NCBI RefSeq assembly: GCF_900198195.1
Contig: NZ_LT899436.1
Coordinates: 3,005,001-3,069,000, forward strand
Direction of reading: 5' to 3'
Length of the DNA stretch: 64,000 bases
DNA from: Tenacibaculum jejuense
GTDB lineage: Bacteria > Bacteroidota > Bacteroidia > Flavobacteriales > Flavobacteriaceae
Shown here: piece after piece, positions 16,392-25,334 of the stretch
How positions within the stretch are numbered: position 1 is the first letter of the stretch
Layout: the number at the start of each line of letters is the position of its first letter
Made by a program: the position numbers and the translations under genes
Notes under the pieces: generated by a model
Told to the model about the DNA's origin: nothing
Databases searched by the model: none
What the model saw: the letters and a program-made list of their open reading frames with translations, nothing else

Positions 16392-17423
16392 TTAAGCTTC
16401 TTCTACTCTACGCTTTAAGTCTGTCATTCTTCTGAAAGCTGCATTCTTTTCTAATACTTTACTTTCTAAAAAATCTATTACTTTTTCTTGAAGTCTTACT
16501 TTAGAAACTTTATTGATATATGTAATTCCACCTGGACTCATAACATTTACCTCAACTAATTTTCCGTTGATTACATCAATTCCAACAAAATACAATCCGT
16601 CTTTTACTAGCTTCGGACCAATTTTTTTACATAAAATCTTTTCTGCTGGCGTTAATCGATGCTTTTCTACGGTACCACCAGCGGTTATATTTGATCGATG
16701 ATCTTTATCTCCAGGAATTCTTTTCATCGCTCCAATTGGCAATCCGTTTAGCATTAAAATACGAACATCTCCTTTTTCTGCTCCTTCAATATATTCTTGA
16801 AGAATTACATAATCTGATGAACCATCACTTTTACTGATGTAGAAATCTAATAAAGAATTAATATTTCCCATTGCTGACTTCTCTATTAAAATAACTCCTG
16901 ATCCTCCATAACCATTTAATGGTTTTAAAATCATTTTATCTGAAGTCGATTCTTCAATAGTCTTTATAAGGTAGTTTTTATTTTTTGAAACGTGAGTAAC
17001 TGGAATAATCTCGTTATTTGGATCCTCAAAAACCGCTGTATATAACTTATTATTTGCTTCTCGCATCCCTTGTACTGAGTTAATGATAAACACATCATCT
17101 TTTACAGAATCTAAGAAATTCAGCATTAATGGATCTAAAGGCGGATTTGCTCTCATAAAAATGGCATCAAACCCAGCTAAAGGTAACATTTCTTCTCTTA
17201 CAGTTGCTTTCTTATAATATGTTTTATACGAAGATGGAACTTTTTCCATCCTATTGATAATGGTACAAAAAGCATTCGTTACACTATTACGAATTGTTAA
17301 GTTAGATGGTGTACAAATAGCTACTCCATGTCCTCTTTTTGCACACTCATGAATAAGTGTTAGAGAAGAATCTTTTTCTGGATTAATTTCTTCCCAAGGG
17401 TACATTAAAAAACAAATATTCAT
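16392..17423 (-). CDS. Glutathione synthetase-like ATP-grasp ligase
   Basis: The 343-residue protein has the prokaryotic GshB layout: an N-terminal pre-ATP-grasp domain (NICFLMYPWEEINPEKDSS), then an ATP-grasp fold with KPLNGYGGSGV, LQEYIEGAEKGDVRI and GIDVINGKLVEVNVMSPGG. Such enzymes join a carboxylate to an amine with ATP, in GshB glycine to gamma-glutamylcysteine. No gshA is present, and bshC at 49899 shows that this genome makes bacillithiol. The partners here are an amidohydrolase and a metallopeptidase, so the product may be a different peptide or amide. It is the first gene of the operon. Confidence 0.88.
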   Translation of the reverse strand: MNICFLMYPWEEINPEKDSSLTLIHECAKRGHGVAICTPSNLTIRNSVTNAFCTIINRMEKVPSSYKTYYKKATVREEMLPLAGFDAIFMRANPPLDPLMLNFLDSVKDDVFIINSVQGMREANNKLYTAVFEDPNNEIIPVTHVSKNKNYLIKTIEESTSDKMILKPLNGYGGSGVILIEKSAMGNINSLLDFYISKSDGSSDYVILQEYIEGAEKGDVRILMLNGLPIGAMKRIPGDKDHRSNITAGGTVEKHRLTPAEKILCKKIGPKLVKDGLYFVGIDVINGKLVEVNVMSPGGITYINKVSKVRLQEKVIDFLESKVLEKNAAFRRMTDLKRRVEEA

Positions 17424-17475
17424 TTAAGTAATTATAAATTAAGTTAGTTTAAAATTTGATTATTACATTAAAAAA

Positions 17476-17508
17476 CACCAAGTACTAAATGAAGTACTGG
17501 TGTTTATA
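17476..17508 (-). terminator. Intrinsic terminator of the symporter gene
   Basis: The arms CACCAAGTACT (17476-17486) and AGTACTGGTG (17493-17502) pair with a single bulged base, flanked by A- and T-runs. It lies downstream of the symporter stop in the minus direction and upstream of the GshB operon. Confidence 0.7.
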
Positions 17509-17545
17509 AAATTACTATTTTTTTATATATGATAAAGAAATAAAA

Positions 17546-18871
17546 TTATTTTACTTCATCGTAATGATCGTCCCAGTTTTTTGGCTTAGGATCTCCCAAT
17601 TTACCTACAGATTTTGCTACTAGAGTAGAAACAGTTGCGTCTCCTGTAACATTAATAACTGTTCTACACATATCTAACGGTCTATCTACTGCAAAAATTA
17701 ATGCTAATCCAATAGCTAATTTATCTGCAGGAAAACCTACAGCTTCTAAAACAATTACCAACATCACCATTCCTGCTCCAGGTACAGCTGCAGAACCAAT
17801 TGATGCTAATAATGCTGTTAAAATTATTGTTAACTGATCTGCAAAAGTAAGATCAAAACTTAAAGCTTGTGCAATAAATACGGCTGCTACTGCTTGGTAC
17901 AAACTAGTTCCATCCATATTAATTGTTGCTCCAACTGGTAATACAAAACTTGACACTTCTTTGTCTACTCCTACATGTTCTTCAACTCGTTCCATTGTAA
18001 CAGGTAAAGTTGCCGCACTTGAGCTAGTTGAAAAAGCTAGTAATTGTGCTGGGGAAATTTTACTTAAAAACCATAACGGATTTTTTTTCACAAACACACT
18101 TACTAAAATCATATAGAAAACTATCATTAAGAATAATCCAAAAACAACAGTTCCACCATATTTCAACAATGCTAATAATAAATCTGGATCATTTGAAGAA
18201 ACAACTACATTTGCTAATAATGCAAAAACAGCATAAGGAGCAGATAACATTATAAGATCTACCATTTTTAATACTACTTCATTTAAAGAATCAAAGAAAT
18301 TTTTAAGAGGCTCTGATTTTTTCTCTCCTATCAATAACATTGAAATACCTAAGAAAATAGCAAAGAAAATTACTTGTAACATTGCTTTGTTATTACTCAT
18401 TGCTGCTATAGCATTGTCAGGTACCATGTCAACTAAAAACTGAAGTGGTCCACTTGACTTTTGACGAGTAGCTTCTGCTATTTTCGATTGAACTCCTCCA
18501 CTATTCGCGTAGGTTTCTGTTAATTTTTGAATAGTTTCTTCAGAAATTCCATCTCCTGGTTTTACTACATTCACTAATAATAAGCCTATGGTAATTGCAA
18601 TTACTGTAGTACCTACATATATTGCTATAGTTCTTAATCCTATATTTTTAAACTTCGAAATATCTTTTAAATCAGAAATTCCTTTAATCAATGAAGCAAT
18701 AATTAAAGGAACAGCTATCAATTTTAAGAGCTTTACAAAAATAGAGCCCAAAGGCTTTATCCAATTTCCTACAAAAGTACTTCCTCCACTAACATTTGTC
18801 ATTATTAATCCGAATAGAATCCCCAAAACCATTCCTATCAAGATCTTCCAGTGTAGTGCTAATTTCTTCAT
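17546..18871 (-). CDS. Dicarboxylate/amino acid:cation symporter (DAACS family)
   Basis: The 441-residue integral membrane protein has the eight-helix and two-hairpin pattern of the GltP/DctA family. Diagnostic segments are the Ser-rich hairpin FSTSSSAATLPVT (about 285-297), the helix 7 motif INMDGTSLYQ, and the second hairpin with ALLASIGSAAVPGAG. It ends with the helix 8 substrate segment DRPLDMCRTVINVTGD. These import glutamate, aspartate or C4-dicarboxylates with sodium or protons. The R in DMCRT suggests an acidic amino acid or dicarboxylate substrate. It is transcribed alone. Confidence 0.95.
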   Translation of the reverse strand: MKKLALHWKILIGMVLGILFGLIMTNVSGGSTFVGNWIKPLGSIFVKLLKLIAVPLIIASLIKGISDLKDISKFKNIGLRTIAIYVGTTVIAITIGLLLVNVVKPGDGISEETIQKLTETYANSGGVQSKIAEATRQKSSGPLQFLVDMVPDNAIAAMSNNKAMLQVIFFAIFLGISMLLIGEKKSEPLKNFFDSLNEVVLKMVDLIMLSAPYAVFALLANVVVSSNDPDLLLALLKYGGTVVFGLFLMIVFYMILVSVFVKKNPLWFLSKISPAQLLAFSTSSSAATLPVTMERVEEHVGVDKEVSSFVLPVGATINMDGTSLYQAVAAVFIAQALSFDLTFADQLTIILTALLASIGSAAVPGAGMVMLVIVLEAVGFPADKLAIGLALIFAVDRPLDMCRTVINVTGDATVSTLVAKSVGKLGDPKPKNWDDHYDEVK

Positions 18872-19003
18872 AAATTTAATTTAGTTTGCGTAAAAATATA
18901 AAATAGAATACAATTAGCGTATTTATAATTTACAGGAAAATTGTGACTTTGTTTTTGTATATTGTGTCAACATAATTGAAGAATTAATATTAAAATCAAA
19001 AAA

Positions 19004-19645
19004 ATGGAAGGAATTTTAGACTTACTAAATAGCCCAATGGGTAAAACTATTATCAATGGAGTTGCTGGATCTACTGGACAAGATAGCAGTAAAACAGGAA
19101 GTGTTTTAACAATGGCTTTACCTGTTTTAATGAAAGCAATGCAACGTAATGCAGCTACACCTGAAGGAGCTGAAGGTTTAATGGGAGCTTTAAATAAGCA
19201 CGATGGTGGAATATTAGATAACCTTGGTGATTTGTTTAATGGTGGTGTAAACAATGATGTAGTAAATGATGGAGGAAAAATCTTAGGCCATGTTTTAGGA
19301 GCTAAACAACAAGGAGTTGAACAAGTTATTGGTCAGAAAACCGGAATGGATATTGGTGCTGTTGGAAATATTTTAAAAACTGCAGCTCCTATTTTAATGG
19401 GAGTTTTAGGAAAACAATCTAAACAAAACGGATTAAGTAACTCTGGAGGAATCGGTGACTTATTAGGCGGAATGTTAGGTGGAAACAGCACACAACAAGA
19501 GCAAAGCTTTTTAGAAAAAATATTAGACGCTGATGGAGATGGAAGTGTTATAGATGATGTAGCTGGTATGGTATTAGGCGGAAGTCAGAAAAATTCTGGA
19601 GGTTTACTTGGCGGACTTTTAGGTGGTTTATTTGGTAAGAAATAA
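19004..19645 (+). CDS. DUF937 domain protein
   Basis: The 213-residue protein has the DUF937 pattern: ALPVLMKAMQRN near residue 43, NKHDGGILDNLGDLF near 65-79, then GKILGHVLGAKQQGVEQVIGQKTGMD. A Gly/Leu-rich repetitive tail (GGLLGGLLGGLFG) and an EF-hand-like DADGDGS near 177 follow. No signal peptide is present. The function of the family is unknown. It is a single-gene unit closed by a strong terminator. Confidence 0.85.
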   Translation: MEGILDLLNSPMGKTIINGVAGSTGQDSSKTGSVLTMALPVLMKAMQRNAATPEGAEGLMGALNKHDGGILDNLGDLFNGGVNNDVVNDGGKILGHVLGAKQQGVEQVIGQKTGMDIGAVGNILKTAAPILMGVLGKQSKQNGLSNSGGIGDLLGGMLGGNSTQQEQSFLEKILDADGDGSVIDDVAGMVLGGSQKNSGGLLGGLLGGLFGKK

Positions 19646-19665
19646 GATTCAATTTATATAATAAC

Positions 19666-19697
19666 AAAAGGGTAAACATGCTTGTTTACCCTTTTTC
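19666..19697 (+). terminator. Intrinsic terminator
   Basis: A perfect 13-bp stem (AAAAGGGTAAACA and its complement, 19666-19678 and 19683-19695) with a TGCT loop, followed by a T-rich tract, ends the DUF937 transcript. Confidence 0.9.
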
Positions 19698-19733
19698 TTT
19701 TGTATACATTTGCCCTTTATTTAACTTTTTTCT

Positions 19734-20039
19734 GTGGATAAATTAAAAGAACGTTGGGGACTTAAAACAACTTGGGATGTTGTTGCCGTCTTAATAGTAT
19801 TTGCCATTAATGGTTCATTTTCTGCTTGGGTTGCTAAACCAATTACTAATTTTCTTGGTTTATCGCCAGGAACATTAAATCCTTGGATTTATTATCCTTT
19901 AAGAATACTTTTAATATTCCCTATTTATCAAACTACTTTACCAATAGTTGGCTGGTTATTTGGTCAATTTAAGTTCTTTTGGGAATTTGAAAAGAAATTT
20001 TTATCTCGACTAGGTTTAGGTTTCTTATTCAAGAAATAA
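19734..20039 (+). CDS. Small membrane protein, DUF6787-like
   Basis: The 101-residue protein has two or three hydrophobic segments (about 15-33, 50-67 and 70-80) with WGLKTTWDV before the first, a pattern conserved in flavobacterial DUF6787 proteins. The only usable start is the GTG at 19734, because no in-frame ATG lies upstream. Its stop abuts the stop of the convergent membrane gene. Function unknown. Confidence 0.7.
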   Translation: MDKLKERWGLKTTWDVVAVLIVFAINGSFSAWVAKPITNFLGLSPGTLNPWIYYPLRILLIFPIYQTTLPIVGWLFGQFKFFWEFEKKFLSRLGLGFLFKK

Positions 20040-20336
20040 TTAAACATCAATTGTTTTCTTAGCTTCTTTTTTTCTTTTAAATACATAGGTATATAGCCAC
20101 ATTAAAGTAAAAGTTGGTATGATATCTAATCCTGGAGCAATTTCTTCAATAAAAGAAATTGCTCCAGCAATTTTCCCTTGATTTCCTTTATACATTTTGG
20201 TCATAATATAAGCTGAAGCAGGTGCCCAAATAATATCTGTAAACTCAGCTAATACTGGAATTAAAAAAGAAGCATATCCAATAAGATCAAAAAGAATACT
20301 TAAGAATAATTTTTGGTATTTATTTTCTCTATTCAT
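20040..20336 (-). CDS. Small membrane protein of unknown function
   Basis: The 98-residue protein has about three hydrophobic stretches (10-28, 34-45 and 70-88) and a basic C-terminus (FKRKKEAKK). The conserved-looking WAPASAYIMTKMYKG segment and the FIEEIAPGLDIIPTFTLMW helix suggest a real protein rather than a shadow. I do not recognise the family. It is convergent with the preceding gene, with no spacer and no terminator between them, so the two transcripts must overlap. Confidence 0.7.
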   Translation of the reverse strand: MNRENKYQKLFLSILFDLIGYASFLIPVLAEFTDIIWAPASAYIMTKMYKGNQGKIAGAISFIEEIAPGLDIIPTFTLMWLYTYVFKRKKEAKKTIDV

Positions 20337-20421
20337 ATTTGTATTTTAGTTATTTATTAACTTGAATCAAACTTCAAGCCATTATATTAGACACATCAAA
20401 CTAGAAAAAGTAACACCTTTA

Positions 20422-21054
20422 ATGGATTTTACATATTTTAAAAATCAAATAAACGCAATAAAAAACAACGATTTAGGAGGTACTACCTCTCAATTTAAAT
20501 TAGTTCCTGAAATAAGAATTAAAATCTCTGAGGAAACTATAAAAAAAAATAATCCTAGAAAAGCAGCTGTTCTTTGTCTTTTTTACCCAGATTCTGAAGG
20601 AAAAACTGTGTTTTTACTTACAAAGAGAGCTAGTTACAAGGGTACACATTCTGCTCAAATTAGTTTTCCCGGAGGAAAAGCAGACGAAGAAGATAAAACT
20701 TTTGCCGATACCGCTTTACGAGAATTAGAAGAAGAAGTTGGAGTCGATAGAAATAGTGTACAACTTATTCGACAAATTTCAGACACTTACATTCCACCAA
20801 GTAATTTTATGGTAACTCCTTTCATTGGATACTTAAACAAAAAACCGAACTATGTTACCAATAAAGAAGTTGCAGAAATCATTGAAGTACAATTAGATGA
20901 CTTATTGGATGATTCAAAAATCTCATCGGTTGAGCTAGACACTTCTTACATGAAAAAAATAGCTGTTCCTTGCTTTTTATTAAACGAACAAGTGGTTTGG
21001 GGAGCTACAGCCATGATTCTATCTGAAATAAAAGACTTAATAAAAGAATCATGA
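20422..21054 (+). CDS. NUDIX hydrolase, CoA pyrophosphatase-like
   Basis: The 210-residue enzyme has the NUDIX box in GGKADEEDKTFADTALRELEEEVGV and the UPF0035 extension before it (RASYKGTHSAQISFPGG), which marks CoA diphosphatases that cleave CoA to phosphopantetheine and 3',5'-ADP. The start is placed at ATG 20422 (MDFTYFKNQ), because the longer frame begins with a TTG and adds residues unlike the family. It is followed 41 bases later by an acyltransferase. Confidence 0.88.
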   Translation: MDFTYFKNQINAIKNNDLGGTTSQFKLVPEIRIKISEETIKKNNPRKAAVLCLFYPDSEGKTVFLLTKRASYKGTHSAQISFPGGKADEEDKTFADTALRELEEEVGVDRNSVQLIRQISDTYIPPSNFMVTPFIGYLNKKPNYVTNKEVAEIIEVQLDDLLDDSKISSVELDTSYMKKIAVPCFLLNEQVVWGATAMILSEIKDLIKES

Positions 21055-21068
21055 TTAAAAATGTTTTG

Positions 21069-21076
21069 TAAATTTG
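21069..21076 (+). promoter_or_regulatory. Putative -7 promoter box (TAAATTTG)
   Basis: This matches TAnnTTTG 19 bases before the acyltransferase ATG. It suggests that gene has its own promoter with a very short leader. Confidence 0.4.
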
Positions 21077-21095
21077 TTTAATTAAAGAAGTTTTT

Positions 21096-21926
21096 ATGCC
21101 CCTGTTTAAAAGGAATCCTTTTGGTCATATTTTATTTGTAAAACGATTATTAATTCAAATTTTAGGAATTATATCTCATGGTCGATATCGAAGTTTTAAT
21201 GAATTACAAATAGAAGGATCAGACATACTAAGACAATTACCCGATAAAAACATATTATTCATATCAAACCATCAAACTTATTTTGCTGATGTTGCAGCTA
21301 TGATTCATGTTTTTAATGCTGCCTTAAAAGGTAGAGATGATAATATTAAGAATATTGGTTACTTGTGGAAACCGAAATTAAATATTTACTACGTAGCTGC
21401 TGGAGAAACTATGCGTTCTGGTTTTTTACCTAGAGTTTTTGCTTATGTTGGATCTGTTTCTGTAGAAAGAACATGGAGAAATGCTGGTAAAGATGTTAAA
21501 AGACAAGTAAAAATGTCTGATATTTCTAATATTGGAAAAGCATTAAACGATGGCTGGGTAATTACATTCCCACAAGGTACTACAACTCCATTCAAACCAA
21601 TACGAAGAGGAACTGCACATATCATTAAAACTTTTAAACCAACTGTTGTTCCGATTGTTATTGATGGGTTCAGACGTTCTTTTGATAAAAAAGGATTAAT
21701 GATTAAAAAAAGAAATGTTCTTCAATCTATGGTGATTAAAGAACCTTTAGAAATTGATTATGAAAACGAAGATGTTGCTAGTATTGTAGAGAAAATCGAA
21801 TACGCTATAGAACAACACCCTTCTTTCTTAAAAGTTTTAACTCCAGAACAAATAAAAGAAGAACAAGAATATCGAGAAAAAAGACGTTTTTGGGGACCTG
21901 ATTCTGGTAAAGAGGAAGAAGAATAA
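21096..21926 (+). CDS. 1-acylglycerol-3-phosphate O-acyltransferase-family protein (PlsC-like)
   Basis: The 276-residue protein contains the acyltransferase block I, SNHQTYFAD (H-x4-D). A block III-like FPQGTTTPFKPIRRG stands where FPEGTR is usual, and block IV is VVPIVIDGF. It probably adds the second acyl chain in phospholipid synthesis or acylates a related lipid at the inner membrane face. The Glu-to-Gln change in the FPEG motif is a mild departure from the canonical enzyme. The highly charged C-terminal tail ends just before the M42 peptidase. Confidence 0.85.
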   Translation: MPLFKRNPFGHILFVKRLLIQILGIISHGRYRSFNELQIEGSDILRQLPDKNILFISNHQTYFADVAAMIHVFNAALKGRDDNIKNIGYLWKPKLNIYYVAAGETMRSGFLPRVFAYVGSVSVERTWRNAGKDVKRQVKMSDISNIGKALNDGWVITFPQGTTTPFKPIRRGTAHIIKTFKPTVVPIVIDGFRRSFDKKGLMIKKRNVLQSMVIKEPLEIDYENEDVASIVEKIEYAIEQHPSFLKVLTPEQIKEEQEYREKRRFWGPDSGKEEEE

Positions 21927-21941
21927 TTAACATATACTATA

Positions 21942-23033
21942 ATGGGAGAAAACAAATCTATTTTAAACGAAAAATCACTTGATTTTTTAGAAAGATACTT
22001 AAATAACGCCGCTCCTACAGGATACGAGTGGGAAGGTCAGAAAATATGGATGGATTACTTAAAACCATATGTTGATGATTTTATTACCGATACATACGGT
22101 AGTGCAGTTGGAGTTATTAATCCGGATGCAAAATATAAAGTAGTTATAGAAGGTCATGCAGATGAAATATCTTGGTATGTAAATTATATTTCAGATAAGG
22201 GATTAATTTATGTGATAAGAAATGGAGGAAGTGATCATCAAATTGCACCAAGTAAAATTGTCAATATTCACACTAAAAATGGAATTGTAAAAGGTGTGTT
22301 TGGTTGGCCAGCAATCCATACCAGAGATCGCGGAAATGAAACTCCACCAAAACCAGATAACATTTTTATAGATGTTGGATGTACAAACAAAGAAGAAGTT
22401 GAAGCTTTAGGTGTTCATGTCGGTTGTGTAATTACATATCCAGATGAATTCCATGTATTAAATGGAGATAAATTCGTTTGTAGAGCTTTAGACAATAGAA
22501 TGGGTGGTTTTATGATTGCTGAAGTTGCTCGTTTACTTCATGAAAATAAAAAAGAATTACCTTTCGGTTTATATATTACCAACTCAGTTCAAGAAGAAAT
22601 TGGTTTACGTGGTGCTGAAATGATTACGCAAACTATTAAGCCAAATGTAGCTATCGTAACTGATGTAACTCACGATACTACTACTCCAATGATCGACCAA
22701 AAGAAACAAGGTCATTTAGAAATTGGTAAAGGCCCAGTTGTAGCTTATGCTCCAGCTGTACAACAAAAGCTTCGTGATTTAATTATCGAAGGAGCTGAAG
22801 AAAACAACATTCCTTTCCAACGTTCTGCTTTATCTAGAGCTACTGGAACAGATACTGATGCTTTTGCTTACAGTAACGGAGGAGTTGCTTCTGCTTTAAT
22901 TTCTTTACCATTACGATATATGCATACAACCGTAGAAATGGTTCACAGAGAAGATGTAGAGAATGTAATTAAAATGATATATCAAGCTTTATTAAAAATT
23001 GAAAACGGAGAAGATTTCTCTTATTTTAAGTAA
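21942..23033 (+). CDS. M42-family metallopeptidase (glutamyl/tetrahedral aminopeptidase)
   Basis: The 363-residue enzyme matches M42 aminopeptidases: EGHADEISWYV (first metal His and Asp), RALDNRMGGFM with the bridging Asp, NSVQEEIGLRGAE with the catalytic Glu pair, VTDVTHDTT, and the C-terminal metal His in PLRYMHTTVEMVH. Such enzymes form large cytosolic tetrahedral complexes that trim peptides produced by proteolysis. The gene is 15 bases after the acyltransferase and is closed by a terminator. Confidence 0.95.
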   Translation: MGENKSILNEKSLDFLERYLNNAAPTGYEWEGQKIWMDYLKPYVDDFITDTYGSAVGVINPDAKYKVVIEGHADEISWYVNYISDKGLIYVIRNGGSDHQIAPSKIVNIHTKNGIVKGVFGWPAIHTRDRGNETPPKPDNIFIDVGCTNKEEVEALGVHVGCVITYPDEFHVLNGDKFVCRALDNRMGGFMIAEVARLLHENKKELPFGLYITNSVQEEIGLRGAEMITQTIKPNVAIVTDVTHDTTTPMIDQKKQGHLEIGKGPVVAYAPAVQQKLRDLIIEGAEENNIPFQRSALSRATGTDTDAFAYSNGGVASALISLPLRYMHTTVEMVHREDVENVIKMIYQALLKIENGEDFSYFK

Positions 23034-23055
23034 AAGCAATACAAAAAAACTCTTT

Positions 23056-23098
23056 ACCCTTGCAGATATTTATTAATTTGCAAGGGTTTCTTTTTTTA
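23056..23098 (+). terminator. Intrinsic terminator
   Basis: The perfect 9-bp arms ACCCTTGCA (23056-23064) and TGCAAGGGT (23079-23087) are followed by a T-rich run just after the M42 gene. Confidence 0.75.
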
Positions 23099-23130
23099 GC
23101 AATATATTTAATCGATATTAATTTTATAAA

Positions 23131-24039
23131 ATGGCAAAAGAAAAGTTTGATTTCCAGTTTTTAGGCTTAAAAATATTGATTTATGGTGGTACTATAGCTT
23201 TTTTTCTATTCCAATGGTTTGGACCAGGACTTATAAAAGCATATAAAGATAAAAAAGAACGTGAGTTAATACTACATGGAGGTAGCGTTTCTGAAGCTAA
23301 TACTACGATACAAAAAAGAAATGAAAAATTAATAGAGCTCAACAAACTTGAAAATAAAGAAGCAAAAAAATATAATAACCTATTAGTCTTCACCAACGAT
23401 ACAACTAAAACTGTTACTACTCTTTTACAAGCCAACAGAAAATACAGAGACAACTATAAAAATCCTTACAGTATTGGCTATAATACAATTCAAAAAAATG
23501 AAGAGGATATTGATTATATAAATGATTTTTTTAATAGAAAAGACAGTCTAGGTTTTAATATTTATGTTTTAAATGCTTTTAAAAATCAAGAAGTAAAATT
23601 GATGCAAACAAACGCTATTGATACAAATTACAGATTTAAAGTTTCTTATTTTTATTATTATACTGAAAAGCAGAAAAAACGTTTAGCCAAACGTATCAAT
23701 GAAAAGCCCAATAACCACTTTAGTTTCTCTTTTGAATCAAAAGAAAAAAAATTAGCTAAATTAGACAGTATTCAATTTTCTAAAATTATTTTAAGCGAAT
23801 CAGAATTAAAAGATCAAAAAATAAAACAAAGCGGATTAATAAAACTCTTTGCTCCTAGAATAAGCCCTGATAATTATGGAGTTTTTTATTTCTCTTGTTA
23901 CAACAAACCAATAGATAGTATTACATTTCATAAAAACATCACCTCTTTTACATCTATGTTCTTAAAAGATTTAAAAGGGAAACATAACGGAAAAGTAAAG
24001 CAGTTTACTGTTAAAGAAAATCAATTAGATTACGAATAA
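23131..24039 (+). CDS. Single-pass membrane protein, paralogue of the gene at 25335
   Basis: The 302-residue protein has one membrane segment near residues 10-28, a short basic stretch, a coiled-coil-like region (about 45-75) and a C-terminal soluble domain. Its sequence is clearly related to the protein at 25335: both share QANRKYR, the KDSLGFNI segment, a tyrosine-rich YFYYY/QFYYY strand, AKLDS-QFSK and YFSCYNK. I do not recognise the family. The pair flanks a class V aminotransferase on the same strand. Confidence 0.8.
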   Translation: MAKEKFDFQFLGLKILIYGGTIAFFLFQWFGPGLIKAYKDKKERELILHGGSVSEANTTIQKRNEKLIELNKLENKEAKKYNNLLVFTNDTTKTVTTLLQANRKYRDNYKNPYSIGYNTIQKNEEDIDYINDFFNRKDSLGFNIYVLNAFKNQEVKLMQTNAIDTNYRFKVSYFYYYTEKQKKRLAKRINEKPNNHFSFSFESKEKKLAKLDSIQFSKIILSESELKDQKIKQSGLIKLFAPRISPDNYGVFYFSCYNKPIDSITFHKNITSFTSMFLKDLKGKHNGKVKQFTVKENQLDYE

Positions 24040-24173
24040 ATAACATAATCATTTTACAGTATAACTAAACAGGAGTATGTAATTTGTAGTATTTTGAACA
24101 AGTTTGAAAAACTGTAATAATTTTAACTAAAGTTCAAAATGGTATTATTTATTTTTATGAAAAATCAATTCAA

Positions 24174-25325
24174 ATGAGTTTAACAAATCAAAAGCATTTA
24201 TTTGATCTTCCAGAAGATGTAACTTACCTAAATATCGCAAGCTTATCACCTTCTTTTAAAAGTATTGAAGAAGCTGGACTTAGAGCCGTAAAAGAAAAAA
24301 GTAGACCTTACTTAATACCAAGTTCAGATTTCTTTAATCCAGTAACAGAATTAAAAAAACTTTTCGCTCAACTCATTAATGTAAATGATTACAATAGAAT
24401 TGCAAACATTCCTTCTGTTTCTTACGGATTAGCAACTATAGCTCATAATATTTCTTTAAAGGAAAACAGTGAAATTGTATTAATTGAAGAACAGTTTCCT
24501 AGTAATTACTATGTATGGGAAAAACTAGCTAAAAAGTACAATGCTAAACTTAAAATAGTTCAACAAGAAATTAACGGAAAACTATGGAACGAAGCTATAT
24601 TAAATGCTATAAATGTTAATACGGGGTTAATTGCTTTAGGAAATATCCATTGGGCAAATGGAACTATTTTTGATTTAAAAGCCATTCGCAAAAAAACTAG
24701 ACAGCATGATGCACTTTTGATTATAGATGGAAGTCAATCTATAGGAGCCTTACCATTCTCTGTTAAAGAAATTCAACCTGATGCTATGGTTTGTGCAGGT
24801 TACAAATGGCTTTTTGGGCCTTATGGTTGTGGTTATGCTTATTTTGGGTCTTATTTTGATAATGGAAATCCTATTGAAGAAAATTGGGCAAACCGATTAG
24901 GTAGTGAAAATTTAACCAATCTTACCAATTATGAATCTAACTATAAAGCATTGGCAAATCGCTATTCTGTAGGTGAACATGGAAGTTTTATTTACATTCA
25001 AATGCAAATAGCTGCAATCACCCAATTATTAAAATGGAAAGCGTCAGATATTCAAGATTATTGTCATAAAATTACAGTATCTTCTGTAAATCAACTTAAA
25101 AAGGCTGGATGCGAAATTGAAGAAGACACTTACAGAGCTAAACATTTATTTGGAATTAAACTACCTGAATCTGTTAACAAAAAAGCCTTAAAAGAAAAAT
25201 TAACTCGAGAGAAAATCTTTGTTTCTTTTAGAGGAGATTACATTCGAATTTCTTGTCATTTATATAATACTGAAGCGCATTTTGAAAAACTAACTAAATG
25301 TATTCTTTCTGAAATAGAGATCTGA
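24174..25325 (+). CDS. Class V aminotransferase-fold PLP enzyme
   Basis: The 383-residue protein has the NifS/isopenicillin epimerase-type plan. The PLP Asp is in LLIIDGSQSIGALPF, and the Schiff-base Lys is in CAGYKWLFGPYGCGYAYFG. The N-terminal segment YLNIASLSPSF replaces the usual YLN-A. Members include cysteine desulfurases, kynureninases and epimerases. The sequence does not show the desulfurase Cys loop, so a desulfurase is unlikely. It lies between two paralogous membrane proteins and only 9 bases before the second, so co-transcription with that gene is likely. Confidence 0.88.
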   Translation: MSLTNQKHLFDLPEDVTYLNIASLSPSFKSIEEAGLRAVKEKSRPYLIPSSDFFNPVTELKKLFAQLINVNDYNRIANIPSVSYGLATIAHNISLKENSEIVLIEEQFPSNYYVWEKLAKKYNAKLKIVQQEINGKLWNEAILNAINVNTGLIALGNIHWANGTIFDLKAIRKKTRQHDALLIIDGSQSIGALPFSVKEIQPDAMVCAGYKWLFGPYGCGYAYFGSYFDNGNPIEENWANRLGSENLTNLTNYESNYKALANRYSVGEHGSFIYIQMQIAAITQLLKWKASDIQDYCHKITVSSVNQLKKAGCEIEEDTYRAKHLFGIKLPESVNKKALKEKLTREKIFVSFRGDYIRISCHLYNTEAHFEKLTKCILSEIEI

Positions 25326-25334
25326 TTTTAAATT

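Noticed and set aside
16392..17423. Glutathione biosynthesis
   Set aside because: No gamma-glutamylcysteine ligase is seen and the genome encodes BshC. The fold supports an ATP-grasp ligase but not a specific product.
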